A DNA stretch of 64,000 nt from assembly GCF_900142755.1 (NCBI RefSeq), contig NZ_FRCA01000007.1, positions 124,001 through 188,000 on the forward strand, given 5' to 3'. Shown here one piece after another: positions 44,029 to 53,728 of the stretch; the first letter of the stretch is position 1; each line of letters opens with the position of its first letter. Source of the DNA: Halomonas cupida (GTDB lineage: Bacteria; Pseudomonadota; Gammaproteobacteria; Pseudomonadales; Halomonadaceae). The translations under genes and the position numbers were made by a program. The notes beneath the pieces were generated by a model. It did not search any database, had not been told where the DNA came from, and worked only from the letters and a program-made list of their open reading frames with translations.

Positions 44029-45396
44029 CTACACCCTGAGCAGTAGGTGCTCTCGTTCCCAGGAGCTGATGACCTGGAAGTAGGCCCTGTGCTCTGCGCG
44101 TTTAACAGCCAGGTAACTGTTGGTGAAGCGCTCACCGAGGATATCCGACAGTTCCGAGCACTCCCGCAGCAGGTCCAGTGCCGGGCCGATATCGTCCGGC
44201 AGTTTGTTACCGCCGGACCAGGCCGAGCCAACCATCGGCGGGCGGGCCTCGATCTGGCTGACCATGCCAAGATAGCCACAGGCCAGCGATGCGGCCATGA
44301 CCAGATAGGGGTTGGCATCCGCCCCCGCGAGACGATTCTCGACGCGGGTCGCCGCCGGAGAGGCTACCGGAACCCGCAGCCCCACGGTACGGTTGTCCAT
44401 CCCCCACTCGACATTGACCGGCGCCGAACCACTGCTGTCGGTACGCATCAGTCTGCGATAGGAGTTGACGTTGGGCGCCAGCAACGGCAAGGCCGCCGGC
44501 AGATAACGCTGCAGGCCACCAATGAAGTGATGGAACAGACGGCTGGGCTGACCATCATCACCAACAAACAGGTTATTGCCCTTCTCGGGGTCCACCAGGC
44601 TCTGGTGAACATGCATGGAGCTACCCGGTTCATTGGCCATGGGCTTGGCCATGAAGGTGGCATACATGCCATGGCGCAGTGCGGTCTCGCGCAGCACGCG
44701 CTTGAACATCACCACCTGATCGGCCAGCGCCACTGGGTCGCCATGCTGGAAGTTGACTTCCATCTGCCCGGCGCCTTCCTCGTGGATCAGCGTATCCAGG
44801 TCGAGGTTCATGGCATCGCAGTAGTCGTACATCTCCTCGAACAGTGGGTCGAACTCGTTGACCGCATCAATGGAGAACGACTGACGGCTACTCTCCTGAC
44901 GTCCGGTACGCCCGATCGGCGGCTCCAGCGGATAGTCGGAATCCGTATTGGTCTTGACCAGATAGAACTCGACCTCCGGTGCCACAACCGGCTTCCAGCC
45001 ACGCGCGGCGTAGAGCTCTAGAACACGCTTGAGGACATAACGTGGCGACAGGTCCACCGGCTCGCCGGTGAGGTAGTGGCAATCGTGAATGATCTGGGCA
45101 GTGGGGTCCTCTGCCCATGGAACCAGGAACGCGGCGTTGGGGTCGGGGACCAGCTCCATATCCCGCTCGGCGGGGTTCCAGAAGCGAATATCCTCATCAT
45201 CCGGGTACCCTCCGGTGACCGTCTGAATGAAGATCGAGTCCGGGAGGCGCGGGCGGCCCCCGTTGAGGTACTTGCCGGCGGGCATGATCTTGCCCTTGAG
45301 AATCCCGGTGAGGTCGGTGACTAGACACTCAACCTCGGTAATGCCGTGTTGTGTAAACCAGTCGTTGAGTGCTGGTGTTTCCTGGCGGTTACTCAT
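44029..45396 (-). CDS. puuA: PuuA-like gamma-glutamylpolyamine synthetase (paralogue 2)
   Basis: The 455-residue GS-family enzyme has CLVTDLTGILKGKIMPAG at the N-terminus, the metal block PEVEFYLVKT at about 138 and GSSMHVHQSLVDPEKGN at about 260. It probably ligates glutamate to an amine with ATP in the cytoplasm. Set between two binding-protein genes, it couples uptake to the first catabolic step. It differs enough from the 23545 copy that separate amine preferences are plausible. Confidence 0.88.
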   Translation of the reverse strand: MSNRQETPALNDWFTQHGITEVECLVTDLTGILKGKIMPAGKYLNGGRPRLPDSIFIQTVTGGYPDDEDIRFWNPAERDMELVPDPNAAFLVPWAEDPTAQIIHDCHYLTGEPVDLSPRYVLKRVLELYAARGWKPVVAPEVEFYLVKTNTDSDYPLEPPIGRTGRQESSRQSFSIDAVNEFDPLFEEMYDYCDAMNLDLDTLIHEEGAGQMEVNFQHGDPVALADQVVMFKRVLRETALRHGMYATFMAKPMANEPGSSMHVHQSLVDPEKGNNLFVGDDGQPSRLFHHFIGGLQRYLPAALPLLAPNVNSYRRLMRTDSSGSAPVNVEWGMDNRTVGLRVPVASPAATRVENRLAGADANPYLVMAASLACGYLGMVSQIEARPPMVGSAWSGGNKLPDDIGPALDLLRECSELSDILGERFTNSYLAVKRAEHRAYFQVISSWEREHLLLRV

Positions 45397-45484
45397 GAGA
45401 GTTTTCCGTATGATGAATGAACAGCTCGGTGGTTGAGTCCCGACACCACTGGCCTCGACCAGCAGTGTCGGTGCTCCGTAACCC

Positions 45485-46555
45485 CTACCGAGCTTTTACC
45501 TCAGACCACAGTTGTTGGAAGGTCTGGAGTTCTTCGCCCTTGAGGCTGGGCGTGAAATACAGCCGCTGCATTTCCTCATCGGTCGGCTGGGTCGGGGACT
45601 CCGTCAGCACTTCATCGAGGTAGGGGCGCGCGGCTTCATTGGGGCTGGCGTAGTAGTTGTAGTTGGACAGCTGCGCACCGATCTGCGCATCCAGCATGAA
45701 GTTGATGAACTCGTGGGCCAGATCCGGGTTGGGCGCATCCGCCGGAATCATCATCGCATCGACCCACATTTCTGCACCTTCATCAGGAATGGTGAAGGCC
45801 AGGTTGGCGAAGGACTCGGGATCCTCCTCCTTGTAGAACAGGTAGTCGCCGTTGAAGGACATACCGGCATGCACCACGCCACGCGCAAGCTGTTGCAGCG
45901 TCGGAGTTCCGTCGGCAAAACCGGAGAAGTTGTCACGGTTCTTGGTTTCGATCAGCGTTCGAGCCGCATTCTTCAGCGAGTCGAGATCTGCGCACTGATA
46001 GCCGGCACCGAGATACGCACAGGCGCTGCCCACTGCGACCTGGCCATCCCCGATCAAGGAGAACGGATAGTCGTTGTTGACCTCGGGGTCGAACAGCAGT
46101 GACCAACTGTTGGCCGCATCCGGGAAGGTCTCGGTGTTGTAGACCATACCGGTGACGCCCCACTGGTAGGCAGCGGAGTACTCCGCACCAGGATCGAAGA
46201 TCGGATCCTTGAACTGCGGCATCAGGTTATCGAAGTTGGGCAACTTCGAACGGTCCAGCTTCTGCACCAGGCCGGTCTCGATCAGGCGTGGAATATAGTA
46301 ATTCGACGGCACGATAACATCGTACTGCGAAGTGCCTCCGGCATTGAGCTTGGAGATCAGCTCAGGGTTGGAGTTGAAGTAGTTCTGCACCACTTCCACA
46401 TCGAACTGCTCCTCGAACGCCTCGATGATGGCCGGATCCATATACTGGGTCCAGTTGAACAGATACAACTTGCCCTCTTCCGCCTGGGCGCCACCCGCCA
46501 GCAACATGCTGCTCAGTGACACTGCCAGTGCAGCTCGCGTCTTGTTGTGGATCAT
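45485..46555 (-). CDS. potF: Polyamine ABC transporter substrate-binding protein (paralogue 2)
   Basis: The 356-residue protein has a signal peptide ending LLAGGAQA and the same PotF-type blocks as its neighbour (LYLFNWTQYMDPAIIEAFE, YDVIVPSNYYIPRLIETG, YQWGVTGMVYNTETF). AGGAG precedes the ATG. It is adjacent to the permease genes by 42 bases, making it the principal binding protein of this transporter. Confidence 0.92.
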   Translation of the reverse strand: MIHNKTRAALAVSLSSMLLAGGAQAEEGKLYLFNWTQYMDPAIIEAFEEQFDVEVVQNYFNSNPELISKLNAGGTSQYDVIVPSNYYIPRLIETGLVQKLDRSKLPNFDNLMPQFKDPIFDPGAEYSAAYQWGVTGMVYNTETFPDAANSWSLLFDPEVNNDYPFSLIGDGQVAVGSACAYLGAGYQCADLDSLKNAARTLIETKNRDNFSGFADGTPTLQQLARGVVHAGMSFNGDYLFYKEEDPESFANLAFTIPDEGAEMWVDAMMIPADAPNPDLAHEFINFMLDAQIGAQLSNYNYYASPNEAARPYLDEVLTESPTQPTDEEMQRLYFTPSLKGEELQTFQQLWSEVKAR

Positions 46556-46597
46556 CAGGAGTCTCCTGGTTGTTTTCCCTTGCGTGTCTTCTCGCCC

Positions 46598-47392
46598 TCA
46601 GGCTCGACGACGATTGAACATGAGACTGAACACTGCCGCCAATGCCACGGCACCAATCATCAGTGTGGCAATGGCATTGATCTCGGGCGAGATCCCCTTC
46701 TTGATCGCTCCCCAGATATAGATCGGCAAGGTGGCACTTTCCGGCCCTGAGGTGAAGAAGCTGATGACGAAGTCATCCACCGACAGAGTAAACGACAGGA
46801 AGAATGCCGATATCAGCGCCGGCTTGATCGTCGGCAACATGAAGTGCACGACCCGCTTGACCGGCGAGGCATACAGATCCTTGGCGGCCTCGAACAGAGT
46901 GGGATCCAGACCGACAAAGCGCGAATAGACGATCAGTGCCACAAAGGGGATCTGGAACGTCACATGGGCGATGATCATGGTCGTCAGCCCCGGTTGCAGG
47001 AACCCGGTCAGGCGATGGAACTGCACGAAGAAGGCCATTTCCGAGATACCGAACACGATGTCGGGCAGCACGATCGGCAGATAGATCAGGATGATCAACC
47101 ATCCCAGCTTGCGGTGCCGATGGCGGTACATGCCGTACCCGATCATACAGCCGATCGCCAGCGCGATCACCGAGGAGATCACCGCCAGAATCAGCGTGTT
47201 GGCAAAGGCTGACATGATCTGCTCATTACCGAGCAACTGGTGATACCAGCGTAACGAGAAGCCGGTCATTCTGGCGGCGCTGTTGGAAGCATTGAACGAA
47301 AACAACATCACCACGGCCAGCGGCAGATAGAGAAAGACCACCGTCAGCCACCAGAATGTCGTCAGGCCACGACGCATTGCTCGCTTGTTCAT
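46598..47392 (-). CDS. potI: Polyamine ABC transporter permease (PotI/PotC type)
   Basis: The 264-residue inner-membrane permease has six hydrophobic segments and the cytoplasmic EAA loop in LFEAAKDLYASPVKRVVHFMLPTIKPAL. Its start overlaps the stop of the other permease by four bases, so the pair is translationally coupled. Confidence 0.92.
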   Translation of the reverse strand: MNKRAMRRGLTTFWWLTVVFLYLPLAVVMLFSFNASNSAARMTGFSLRWYHQLLGNEQIMSAFANTLILAVISSVIALAIGCMIGYGMYRHRHRKLGWLIILIYLPIVLPDIVFGISEMAFFVQFHRLTGFLQPGLTTMIIAHVTFQIPFVALIVYSRFVGLDPTLFEAAKDLYASPVKRVVHFMLPTIKPALISAFFLSFTLSVDDFVISFFTSGPESATLPIYIWGAIKKGISPEINAIATLMIGAVALAAVFSLMFNRRRA

Positions 47393-48330
47393 ATCACTAC
47401 CTCCTCGCCGCCACCCAGCCGCTTGCCGATGCGACGCATGGCAAAGAGCCCGATGAAGGTCGCGATCAGCATCAGGATCGCCCCCGCCGCACCCAACGGC
47501 CAGTTGGAGCCTCCCGAGAACTGCGTGGCCACCAGGTTACCCAGCATCATGCCCTTGCCACCACCCAGCAGTTCAGGCACCACGTACATGCCGAAGGCTG
47601 GAATCGCCACCAAGACCACCCCTGCCAGCAGGCCGGGCAATGTCTGTGGGAAGACCGCATGCCAGAAGGCCTTGAACGGCGTGGCGTAGAGATCCTGGGC
47701 GGCCTCGACCTGAGCGGTATCGAGCTTCTCGAAGGCAGCGTAGAGCGGTAGCACCATGAACGGCAGGAAGTTATAGGCCAGCCCCAGAGTGACGGCGAAG
47801 TTCGACGGATACAGGCCCATGTTGGGCGAGATCAATCCGAGGGTCTCGGCAAAGCTGGAAAGCGGTGTCCCAGGCGCCAGCAGGTTCATCCAGCCGAAGG
47901 CGCGAATCACCTGGTTGGTCCAGGACGGCACCACCACCGCCAGCAGCATCAACGGGCGCCACTTCTCGCGACAGGTGCTGATGTAGTAGGCGATCGGATA
48001 GGCCACGATCACCACCAGCGCCGTCGCCAGGAAGGTCTGCCACAGCGAGCGCAGCAGCGTATAGATATTGCCGGGGCTCCAGCCAAGAAAACCAAAGCCC
48101 GCCAGTTGCTTGAAAGACTCCAGCGACAGTGGCATCTGCGGTAGCCCATAGGGCCCATTGGTCATGAAGGCCACTGCCATCAGATAGACGCTGGGCAGTA
48201 CCAAAAACAAGATGATCCAGGCAGCACCGGGAGTAACGGTGAACAGCAGATGGCGCGCCTCGCGCACCATGGCCTGACTCCGCCCCAGTGTCTGACCACT
48301 CTGCATGGCCGTAGTATGGCTATTCGACAT
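47389..48330 (-). CDS. potH: Polyamine ABC transporter permease (PotH/PotB type)
   Basis: This 313-residue permease has six predicted membrane segments and the EAA loop QVEAAQDLYATPFKAFWHAVFPQTLPGL. The first hydrophobic segment, AAWIILFLVLPSVYLMAVAF, follows a cytoplasmic N-terminus of about 35 residues. It begins eight bases after the ATPase gene stop. Confidence 0.92.
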   Translation of the reverse strand: MSNSHTTAMQSGQTLGRSQAMVREARHLLFTVTPGAAWIILFLVLPSVYLMAVAFMTNGPYGLPQMPLSLESFKQLAGFGFLGWSPGNIYTLLRSLWQTFLATALVVIVAYPIAYYISTCREKWRPLMLLAVVVPSWTNQVIRAFGWMNLLAPGTPLSSFAETLGLISPNMGLYPSNFAVTLGLAYNFLPFMVLPLYAAFEKLDTAQVEAAQDLYATPFKAFWHAVFPQTLPGLLAGVVLVAIPAFGMYVVPELLGGGKGMMLGNLVATQFSGGSNWPLGAAGAILMLIATFIGLFAMRRIGKRLGGGEEVVI

Positions 48331-48338
48331 GTCTCACC

Positions 48339-49478
48339 TCATTCGCTCAGCGTGACGAGATCTTCCGGTGCCACCAGCACCGTCACCTCATCGCCTACGT
48401 CAGGCATATGCTTGCCGCGATTGTTGACCACCGCCTGCAGGGTGGTTCCGGCCAGCTCGAGGCGAAACTCCGCATGACTACCGCGGTAGAGACGCTCGGC
48501 GATGCGGCCATGCAGATGATTGACGCCTTCGACATGGCCCGGCTTGAGGTCGAGTGTTTCGGGTCGAATCAGCACCAGGTCGCCGCCGCCGTCCTGCTCC
48601 ACTTCCAGTTCGCCGAGTTCTGTGGTCAGACGATTGCCATTGCGCGCCGTCACTCGATACAGGTTGTCATGGCCCATGAAACGTGCCACGAAGGCATTAC
48701 TGGGTCGCTCATAGACTTCCCGCGGGGCTCCGACCTGCTGAATCTTGCCTCCGTTGAGCACGGCGATACGGTCGGACATGACCATGGCCTCGTCCTGATC
48801 GTGGGTCACGAACACGAACGTCATGCCGAGGCGTTTCTGTACCCGCAATAGTTCGACCTGCAACTGGCTGCGCAGGCCTGCATCGAGTGCCGACAGCGGC
48901 TCATCCAGCAGCAGCACATCCGGCTCACACACCAACGCCCGTGCCAGAGCGATACGCTGACGCTGACCACCGGAAAGTTGATCAATGCGGCGATCGACAA
49001 GATCACCGAGCTTGATGAACTGCGCGATCTCGGCCACCTTCTGCTCGCGCTGGGCGGCTGGCATGCCACGCATCTTGAGGCCGAAGGCGAGATTCTCGCG
49101 TACCGAAAGGTGCGGAAACAGCGCATAGGACTGGAATACGGTATTGACGCTGCGGTGGTGGGGCGGCACATCAATGACATCCTTGCCACCGATGTTCAGT
49201 TGCCCTTCGTCGGCTTCCTCGAGCCCGGCAAGAATCCGCAGCAACGTGGTCTTGCCACAGCCGGAGGGTCCGAGCAGGGTGAAGAACTCACCCGCCTCGA
49301 TGGTCAGATCAACCCCGTCCAGCGCTACGGCATCGCGACCGAAACGCTTGTGCAATCCCTGCAGGGTGATCGATGAGGCACCACGTTGCAGGTGACTCTG
49401 CTCACCGGTGTCCTCGCCGGAAGGGGCTGCGCTATCTGCGCGCCCAGTGGCATCGACCGCGGTAGTGAAATCGGTCAT
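48339..49478 (-). CDS. potG: Polyamine ABC transporter ATPase (PotG/PotA type)
   Basis: This 379-residue ATPase has Walker A GPSGCGKTT at about residue 74, the Q-loop, the signature LSGGQRQRIALARAL, Walker B LLLDEPLSALD and a C-terminal TOBE-like domain. It energises polyamine import at the cytoplasmic face. The first 35 residues are a variable extension rich in Ser and acidic residues. Confidence 0.94.
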   Translation of the reverse strand: MTDFTTAVDATGRADSAAPSGEDTGEQSHLQRGASSITLQGLHKRFGRDAVALDGVDLTIEAGEFFTLLGPSGCGKTTLLRILAGLEEADEGQLNIGGKDVIDVPPHHRSVNTVFQSYALFPHLSVRENLAFGLKMRGMPAAQREQKVAEIAQFIKLGDLVDRRIDQLSGGQRQRIALARALVCEPDVLLLDEPLSALDAGLRSQLQVELLRVQKRLGMTFVFVTHDQDEAMVMSDRIAVLNGGKIQQVGAPREVYERPSNAFVARFMGHDNLYRVTARNGNRLTTELGELEVEQDGGGDLVLIRPETLDLKPGHVEGVNHLHGRIAERLYRGSHAEFRLELAGTTLQAVVNNRGKHMPDVGDEVTVLVAPEDLVTLSE

Positions 49479-49533
49479 GGGAAAGGTCCTCTAGATATTA
49501 TTCTGGCTGTCTGGTTGCCGCTCCAGCAGCTTG

Positions 49534-50850
49534 TCAGAGTCGGTCACGCAGTTTGTAGAAGGTCGTGGCCAGCACCAGCAACGGTGTACGCAGCCAGCGT
49601 CCCCCGGGAAACGCCCGGTGAGGCATGGCAGCGAAGACATCGAAACGCTCGCTCTGCCCGCTGATGGTTTCCGCCAACAGTTTGCCGGCGAGTCCCGCCA
49701 GGGCCATGCCATGTCCGGAATACCCCTGTGCATAGTAGATATTGTCGGCCAGACGACCGAAGTCGGGGGCACGATTCAGCGTAATAGCGACATCTCCACC
49801 CCAACGATATTCAATATCGATATTGTCGAGTACCGGAAACAGGCGCCGAATCTTGGCATCGATGCGTTGATCCAGGTGACGTGGTGGCTTGCCGTCATAA
49901 CTGACCTGGCCACCATAGATCAGGCGGCGATCCGCCGAGAGCCGATAGTAATCGAGGACGAAGTTGGCATCCGACAGTGCATCGTTACGCGGCAGCACCA
50001 GACTGGCCTGCTCGGCGGACATCGGCTCGGTGGCAATCATGTAGTTGGCCGCGCGCATGATGCGACCACTCATTTTCGGCACCAGGCGATCTCCGTAGGC
50101 GTTGGTCGCCAGCACCACATGGTCGGCCACGACACGGCCGCGCTCGGTGGTCACGGTGGCCGGATCCCGGTAATCGATCTCGATCACAGGGCTGTACTGA
50201 TGCAGGCTGACGCCAGCACGCTGCGCAGCACGGGCCAGGCCAAGGGTGTAATTGAGGGGATGCAGGTGCCCGGCTTCGCTTTCCCACAGGGCTGCCGGAT
50301 ATGCATCGGTTACCACATGCTCGCGCAGTGACTCGCCTTCACGCCACTCCATGGCCGTGTAGCCATAGTCGCGGGCCATGCTTTCCTGCCACTGGCGGAG
50401 TTCATTGATATGGCGAGACTTGACCGCCGCATGTAGGTAGCCCCAGGCCAGGTCACAGGGGATCTCGTGACGCTCGACCAGTTCGGCGGTGAGGTTGACC
50501 GCTTCACGACTCATGGCCCAGATATCGCGGGCTGCCGACAGACCCAGGGCCTTCTCGATGGTCCCCATATCGGTACCCAGCCCGGGGAGAATCTGACCAC
50601 CGCTGCGGCCCGAGGCACCGTGACCTACTGTCAGTGCCTCGAGCAACACCACTCGATAGCCACGCTCGGCCAGGTGCAATGCCGTGGAGCAGCCGGTAAC
50701 GCCTGCGCCGATGACACAGACATCGGCCCGCACATCACCTTCGAGGGGAGGCGCCGGGTCCAGCTCGACTGCAATGGAGTCGCGGTACCAGGACGCAGGT
50801 GTCGCGGACGACGAGGAAACTGTCATAAAAAGTCCGTCTCTGTTGCGCAT
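49534..50850 (-). CDS. puuB: Gamma-glutamylputrescine oxidase-like FAD protein (paralogue 2)
   Basis: The 438-residue DAO-family protein has the Rossmann motif in DVCVIGAGVTGCSTALHLAERG, ASGRSGGQI at about 82 and a C-terminal GYSGHGMALAG block. It probably oxidises a gamma-glutamylated amine. It heads the leftward locus, 55 bases before the ATPase gene. Having a second enzyme of this type in the same locus suggests a distinct amine substrate, though redundancy is possible. Confidence 0.88.
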   Translation of the reverse strand: MRNRDGLFMTVSSSSATPASWYRDSIAVELDPAPPLEGDVRADVCVIGAGVTGCSTALHLAERGYRVVLLEALTVGHGASGRSGGQILPGLGTDMGTIEKALGLSAARDIWAMSREAVNLTAELVERHEIPCDLAWGYLHAAVKSRHINELRQWQESMARDYGYTAMEWREGESLREHVVTDAYPAALWESEAGHLHPLNYTLGLARAAQRAGVSLHQYSPVIEIDYRDPATVTTERGRVVADHVVLATNAYGDRLVPKMSGRIMRAANYMIATEPMSAEQASLVLPRNDALSDANFVLDYYRLSADRRLIYGGQVSYDGKPPRHLDQRIDAKIRRLFPVLDNIDIEYRWGGDVAITLNRAPDFGRLADNIYYAQGYSGHGMALAGLAGKLLAETISGQSERFDVFAAMPHRAFPGGRWLRTPLLVLATTFYKLRDRL

Positions 50851-51315
50851 TGCGCTTTGTCGTTATTGGAGACATGGCGATTGAAGACATGCATGCCATG
50901 ACTGGCATCACCTCTTCAATGTGGCACCATGCCCCCGCACCATGTCAAGAATTCAATAACAAGAATTCATTCAACGAAAGGACAGCAATTCCATAACATT
51001 GCCTTGCAACCCAGTAACCACAGTGCTCAAACAACACCATGATGCTGCCACCCAAGGAGCCTCCCCCATACAACAGAGACCAGATAATGCGCTGTCCTGA
51101 CGATCCCCGCATCGTCTTGTCATGACATTTCCCGTCACTTTCGAACTGCAATATTCGACAGTCTCGCATTCGAAAAGCGCTCGAAAGCGTGCGAGCTGGC
51201 GTCAGTGCCGGAGCGCAAAGTATAGGTGAGCCGATGGCGATGCATAAGCATCAACGGATAAACGGGTTCTCTACGGTCACTGCCTGCAGAGAGCGGTGCT
51301 GCGGGTTCCCGGGAA
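50851..51315. promoter_or_regulatory. Upstream control region of the polyamine locus
   Basis: 465 bp with no gene I can support; AT-richer between 50940 and 51080. It lies upstream of the leftward puuB-pot operon and beyond the stop of the LysR gene, so the operon promoter should be here. No operator is recognisable. Confidence 0.4.
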
Positions 51316-52227
51316 TCACCGCTGGCGGAGTGCGCCGAGGAAAACGTCCAGCACGCGGTGCGGACGACGGTCACGGCGGGTAATGGTGACAAACGGGGTC
51401 GAATACCAGCCAGTCTCGCTGCACAGCGGACGCAAGCGCCCTTCCTCTACCCAGACGTGGGCCTGGTGGTCAGGCAGATAGCCGATGTAGGCCCCGGTCA
51501 GAATCAGAAAGGCGGCCCCCTCGCGATCCGAGGATGAAGCGCTGCTGTTCAGCCAGGAGTGACGCTCGCGCCCGGCCTCCGTCAAGGGATAGGACGGCAC
51601 CACCGCATCCCACTGCGCCAATTGCTCGAACTCCGGGTCCTCGGCGACGGAAAACAACGGATGTTCACGGGAGCAGTAGAGACGCGAGATTTCTTCGTAG
51701 AGATCCCCTGCCTCAATGCTGGCAGGCAAATTGACCGCCGGTACCACACCAACATGCAGGCGCCCATCGACGACGGCTCGAGCAATCTCCCCCGGCGGCT
51801 CCATCATCATGTTGATACGCACATCGGGTCCCTGTTGTTTGAGGTCCGCCAGTGCGTGGGTGATGCGCATCTCGGGAGAACTCACCAGGGTGTCGGTAAT
51901 ACCGATATTGAGCTCACCGCGCAGGCTGTGATGCAATGCGTTGACCTCGTTGCGGAAGGCCTCGAGACCGGCCAGTAGACGGCGCGCGCCTTCCAGCACT
52001 TCGCGACCTTCCTCGGTCAGCGCGAAGCCTCCTCGACCACGGCGGCAGAGCTTCAGCCCCAGCCGTTTCTCGAGGTCGCCCATGTGCAGGCTGATCGCCG
52101 AGCGACTGATCCCCAACTCGCCCTCGGCTGCCGAAAAGCCGCCGCACTCCGCAACCGCCTTGAAGACCCGCAACAGGCGGATATCGAAATCGGTGACCGG
52201 ACTCTGATGGGAGCGCGTTGACTTCAT
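51316..52227 (-). CDS. LysR-family transcriptional regulator
   Basis: The 303-residue protein has the LysR helix-turn-helix LRVFKAVAECGGFSAAEGELGISRSAISLHMGDLEKRLG and a C-terminal periplasmic-binding-like effector domain (VRINMMMEPPGEIARAVVDGRLHVGVVP). The ATG at 52227 overlaps the moeB stop as ATGA, so the two are coupled. It lies just upstream of the polyamine operon in the same direction, making that operon a candidate target, but this is only positional. Confidence 0.92.
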   Translation of the reverse strand: MKSTRSHQSPVTDFDIRLLRVFKAVAECGGFSAAEGELGISRSAISLHMGDLEKRLGLKLCRRGRGGFALTEEGREVLEGARRLLAGLEAFRNEVNALHHSLRGELNIGITDTLVSSPEMRITHALADLKQQGPDVRINMMMEPPGEIARAVVDGRLHVGVVPAVNLPASIEAGDLYEEISRLYCSREHPLFSVAEDPEFEQLAQWDAVVPSYPLTEAGRERHSWLNSSASSSDREGAAFLILTGAYIGYLPDHQAHVWVEEGRLRPLCSETGWYSTPFVTITRRDRRPHRVLDVFLGALRQR

Positions 52228-52985
52228 GATGCCTCGCTGCTGCATACCGCACAGCCCGGATCCTTCGGCACGCGGAAGTGTCGCCACTCGCCACTCAGAC
52301 CATCGAAGGTCGACAGCCCTTGATGAGGCTGGCCGGCACCGGTGAGCAGCTTGACGGCCTCCAGAGCCTGGAAACTGCCGATTATCCCCACCAGTGGCGC
52401 AATCACACCACTCTCGGCACAGGACAACGCCTCATCGCCCTGATCATCGGGAGGATACAGGCAGGCATAACAGGGACTATCGGCATCCGCGCCATCAAAG
52501 ACCGCCAACTGCCCGCCGAACCGAATGGCGGCCCCGGACACCAGCGGTACTCCCGCCGTGACACAGGCCTGATTGATGGCATAGCGACTGGAAAAGCGAT
52601 CCGTACAATCCAGCACCACATCCGCCTCACTGACAACAGCGCGCAAGGCTTCGGCCTCGAGACGATGATCAATGGCGGTGATGCGACAACCGGGATTGAG
52701 CGCCCGCGCGGATGCGGCCGCGGACTCGGCCTTGTTGACGCCCAGGTCGGACTCGCCATGGGCGATCTGACGTTGCAGGTTGGAGACCTCCACCAGATCA
52801 TCGTCAGCGATGGTCAAGCGCCCCACCCCAGCGGCGGCCAGGTAGAGCGCCACTGGAGAGCCAAGCCCTCCCGCTCCGATGATCAGGGCGTGCCCGTCCA
52901 GCAGACGCTGCTGGCCCTCGATATCCACTTCGTTGAGCATGATCTGCCGGCTGTAACGCAGCAGCTGCTGGTCTGTCATACTCAA
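52224..52985 (-). CDS. moeB: Molybdopterin-synthase adenylyltransferase
   Basis: The 253-residue ThiF/MoeB/HesA protein has the nucleotide motif LIIGAGGLGSPVALYLAAAGVG, the NLQRQI block, the DCTDRFSSRYAIN block and zinc ligands CYAC (about 173) and CAVC near the C-terminus. MoeB adenylates the C-terminal glycine of MoaD for molybdopterin sulfur transfer. In related genomes moeB directly follows prmC; here lrp and the 173-bp repeat come between them. Confidence 0.9.
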   Translation of the reverse strand: MSMTDQQLLRYSRQIMLNEVDIEGQQRLLDGHALIIGAGGLGSPVALYLAAAGVGRLTIADDDLVEVSNLQRQIAHGESDLGVNKAESAAASARALNPGCRITAIDHRLEAEALRAVVSEADVVLDCTDRFSSRYAINQACVTAGVPLVSGAAIRFGGQLAVFDGADADSPCYACLYPPDDQGDEALSCAESGVIAPLVGIIGSFQALEAVKLLTGAGQPHQGLSTFDGLSGEWRHFRVPKDPGCAVCSSEAS

Positions 52986-53019
52986 GATCGCCCAGCCTCC
53001 AGCATCAGTTCACTTCTCC

Positions 53020-53192
53020 TATTAACATGGCAATCAAATAGCTCATCCTGATCGATTTGATTGTCGCCCACACCACACTGGCGCAGATGCACGGATCTGC
53101 TGGTGTGGTGCGGCCTCGCGTCGGCCTGATGGCCGACGGCGACACGTCCCTGTGTCGCCATTAACCCAACATAAAAGCATGCCGGGTTAATA
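53020..53192 (+). repeat. Copy B of the 173-bp structured mobile-like element
   Basis: It is identical in length to copy A at 10953-11125, with nine substitutions by my count. The hairpins run CAATCAAAT/ATTTGATTG (53031-53063), CACCACAC/GTGTGGTG (53071-53110, with inner GCAGAT/ATCTGC), GTCGGCC/GGCCGAC (53120-53137), GGCGACAC/GTGTCGCC (53138-53159) and TTAACCC/GGGTTAA (53161-53190). In the fourth hairpin one pair is A-T here but G-C in copy A, a compensatory change. It lies between moeB and lrp. Confidence 0.8.
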
Positions 53193-53227
53193 TCAGTAGT
53201 CTAAATCCGCCAGTAGCCTGGATCCGC

Positions 53228-53728
53228 TCACTTGTCGTCGAATTCATCGAGATCCGGCACATGGAGCGAGTAGTCTTCCTTGACCTCTTCCATCACCACA
53301 TAGCTCTTGGATTCCTTCACTCCCGGAAGCGTCAGCACCACATCCCCCAGCAGCTGGCGGTAGGCCGACATCTCGGGAATACGGCACTTGAGGATGTAGT
53401 CGAACTGGCCGGAAACAAGGTGACATTCCTGAATCTGCGGCAGCCTGGAGACGGCACGACGAAATTCGTCGAACACCGCTGGCGACTGTGTCTCGAGACT
53501 GATCTCGACGAACACCAGCAGATTGGCCTTGAGCATGCGTGGGTTGAGCACCGCCTTGTAGCCACGAATCACCCCCGCCCTTTCAAGCCGTTTGACACGC
53601 TCGAGACAAGGAGTGGTCGACAGGCCGACCTGAGCGGCCAGATCAACATAGGAGACACGGGCATTATCCTGCAGGCAGCGCAGAATCTTGAGATCAATAC
53701 GATCGAGAGAACGATTGCGGTTTTTCAT
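53228..53728 (-). CDS. lrp: Leucine-responsive regulatory protein
   Basis: The 166-residue protein closely follows the Lrp pattern: the helix-turn-helix LDRIDLKILRCLQDNARVSYVDLAAQVGLSTTPCLERVKRLE, then LLVFVEISL, IQECHLVSGQFDYILK and LPGVKESKSYVVMEEVKE. It is a global regulator of amino-acid metabolism that senses leucine through its RAM domain. It is transcribed alone and flanked by the repeat element and an AT-rich promoter region. Confidence 0.93.
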   Translation of the reverse strand: MKNRNRSLDRIDLKILRCLQDNARVSYVDLAAQVGLSTTPCLERVKRLERAGVIRGYKAVLNPRMLKANLLVFVEISLETQSPAVFDEFRRAVSRLPQIQECHLVSGQFDYILKCRIPEMSAYRQLLGDVVLTLPGVKESKSYVVMEEVKEDYSLHVPDLDEFDDK

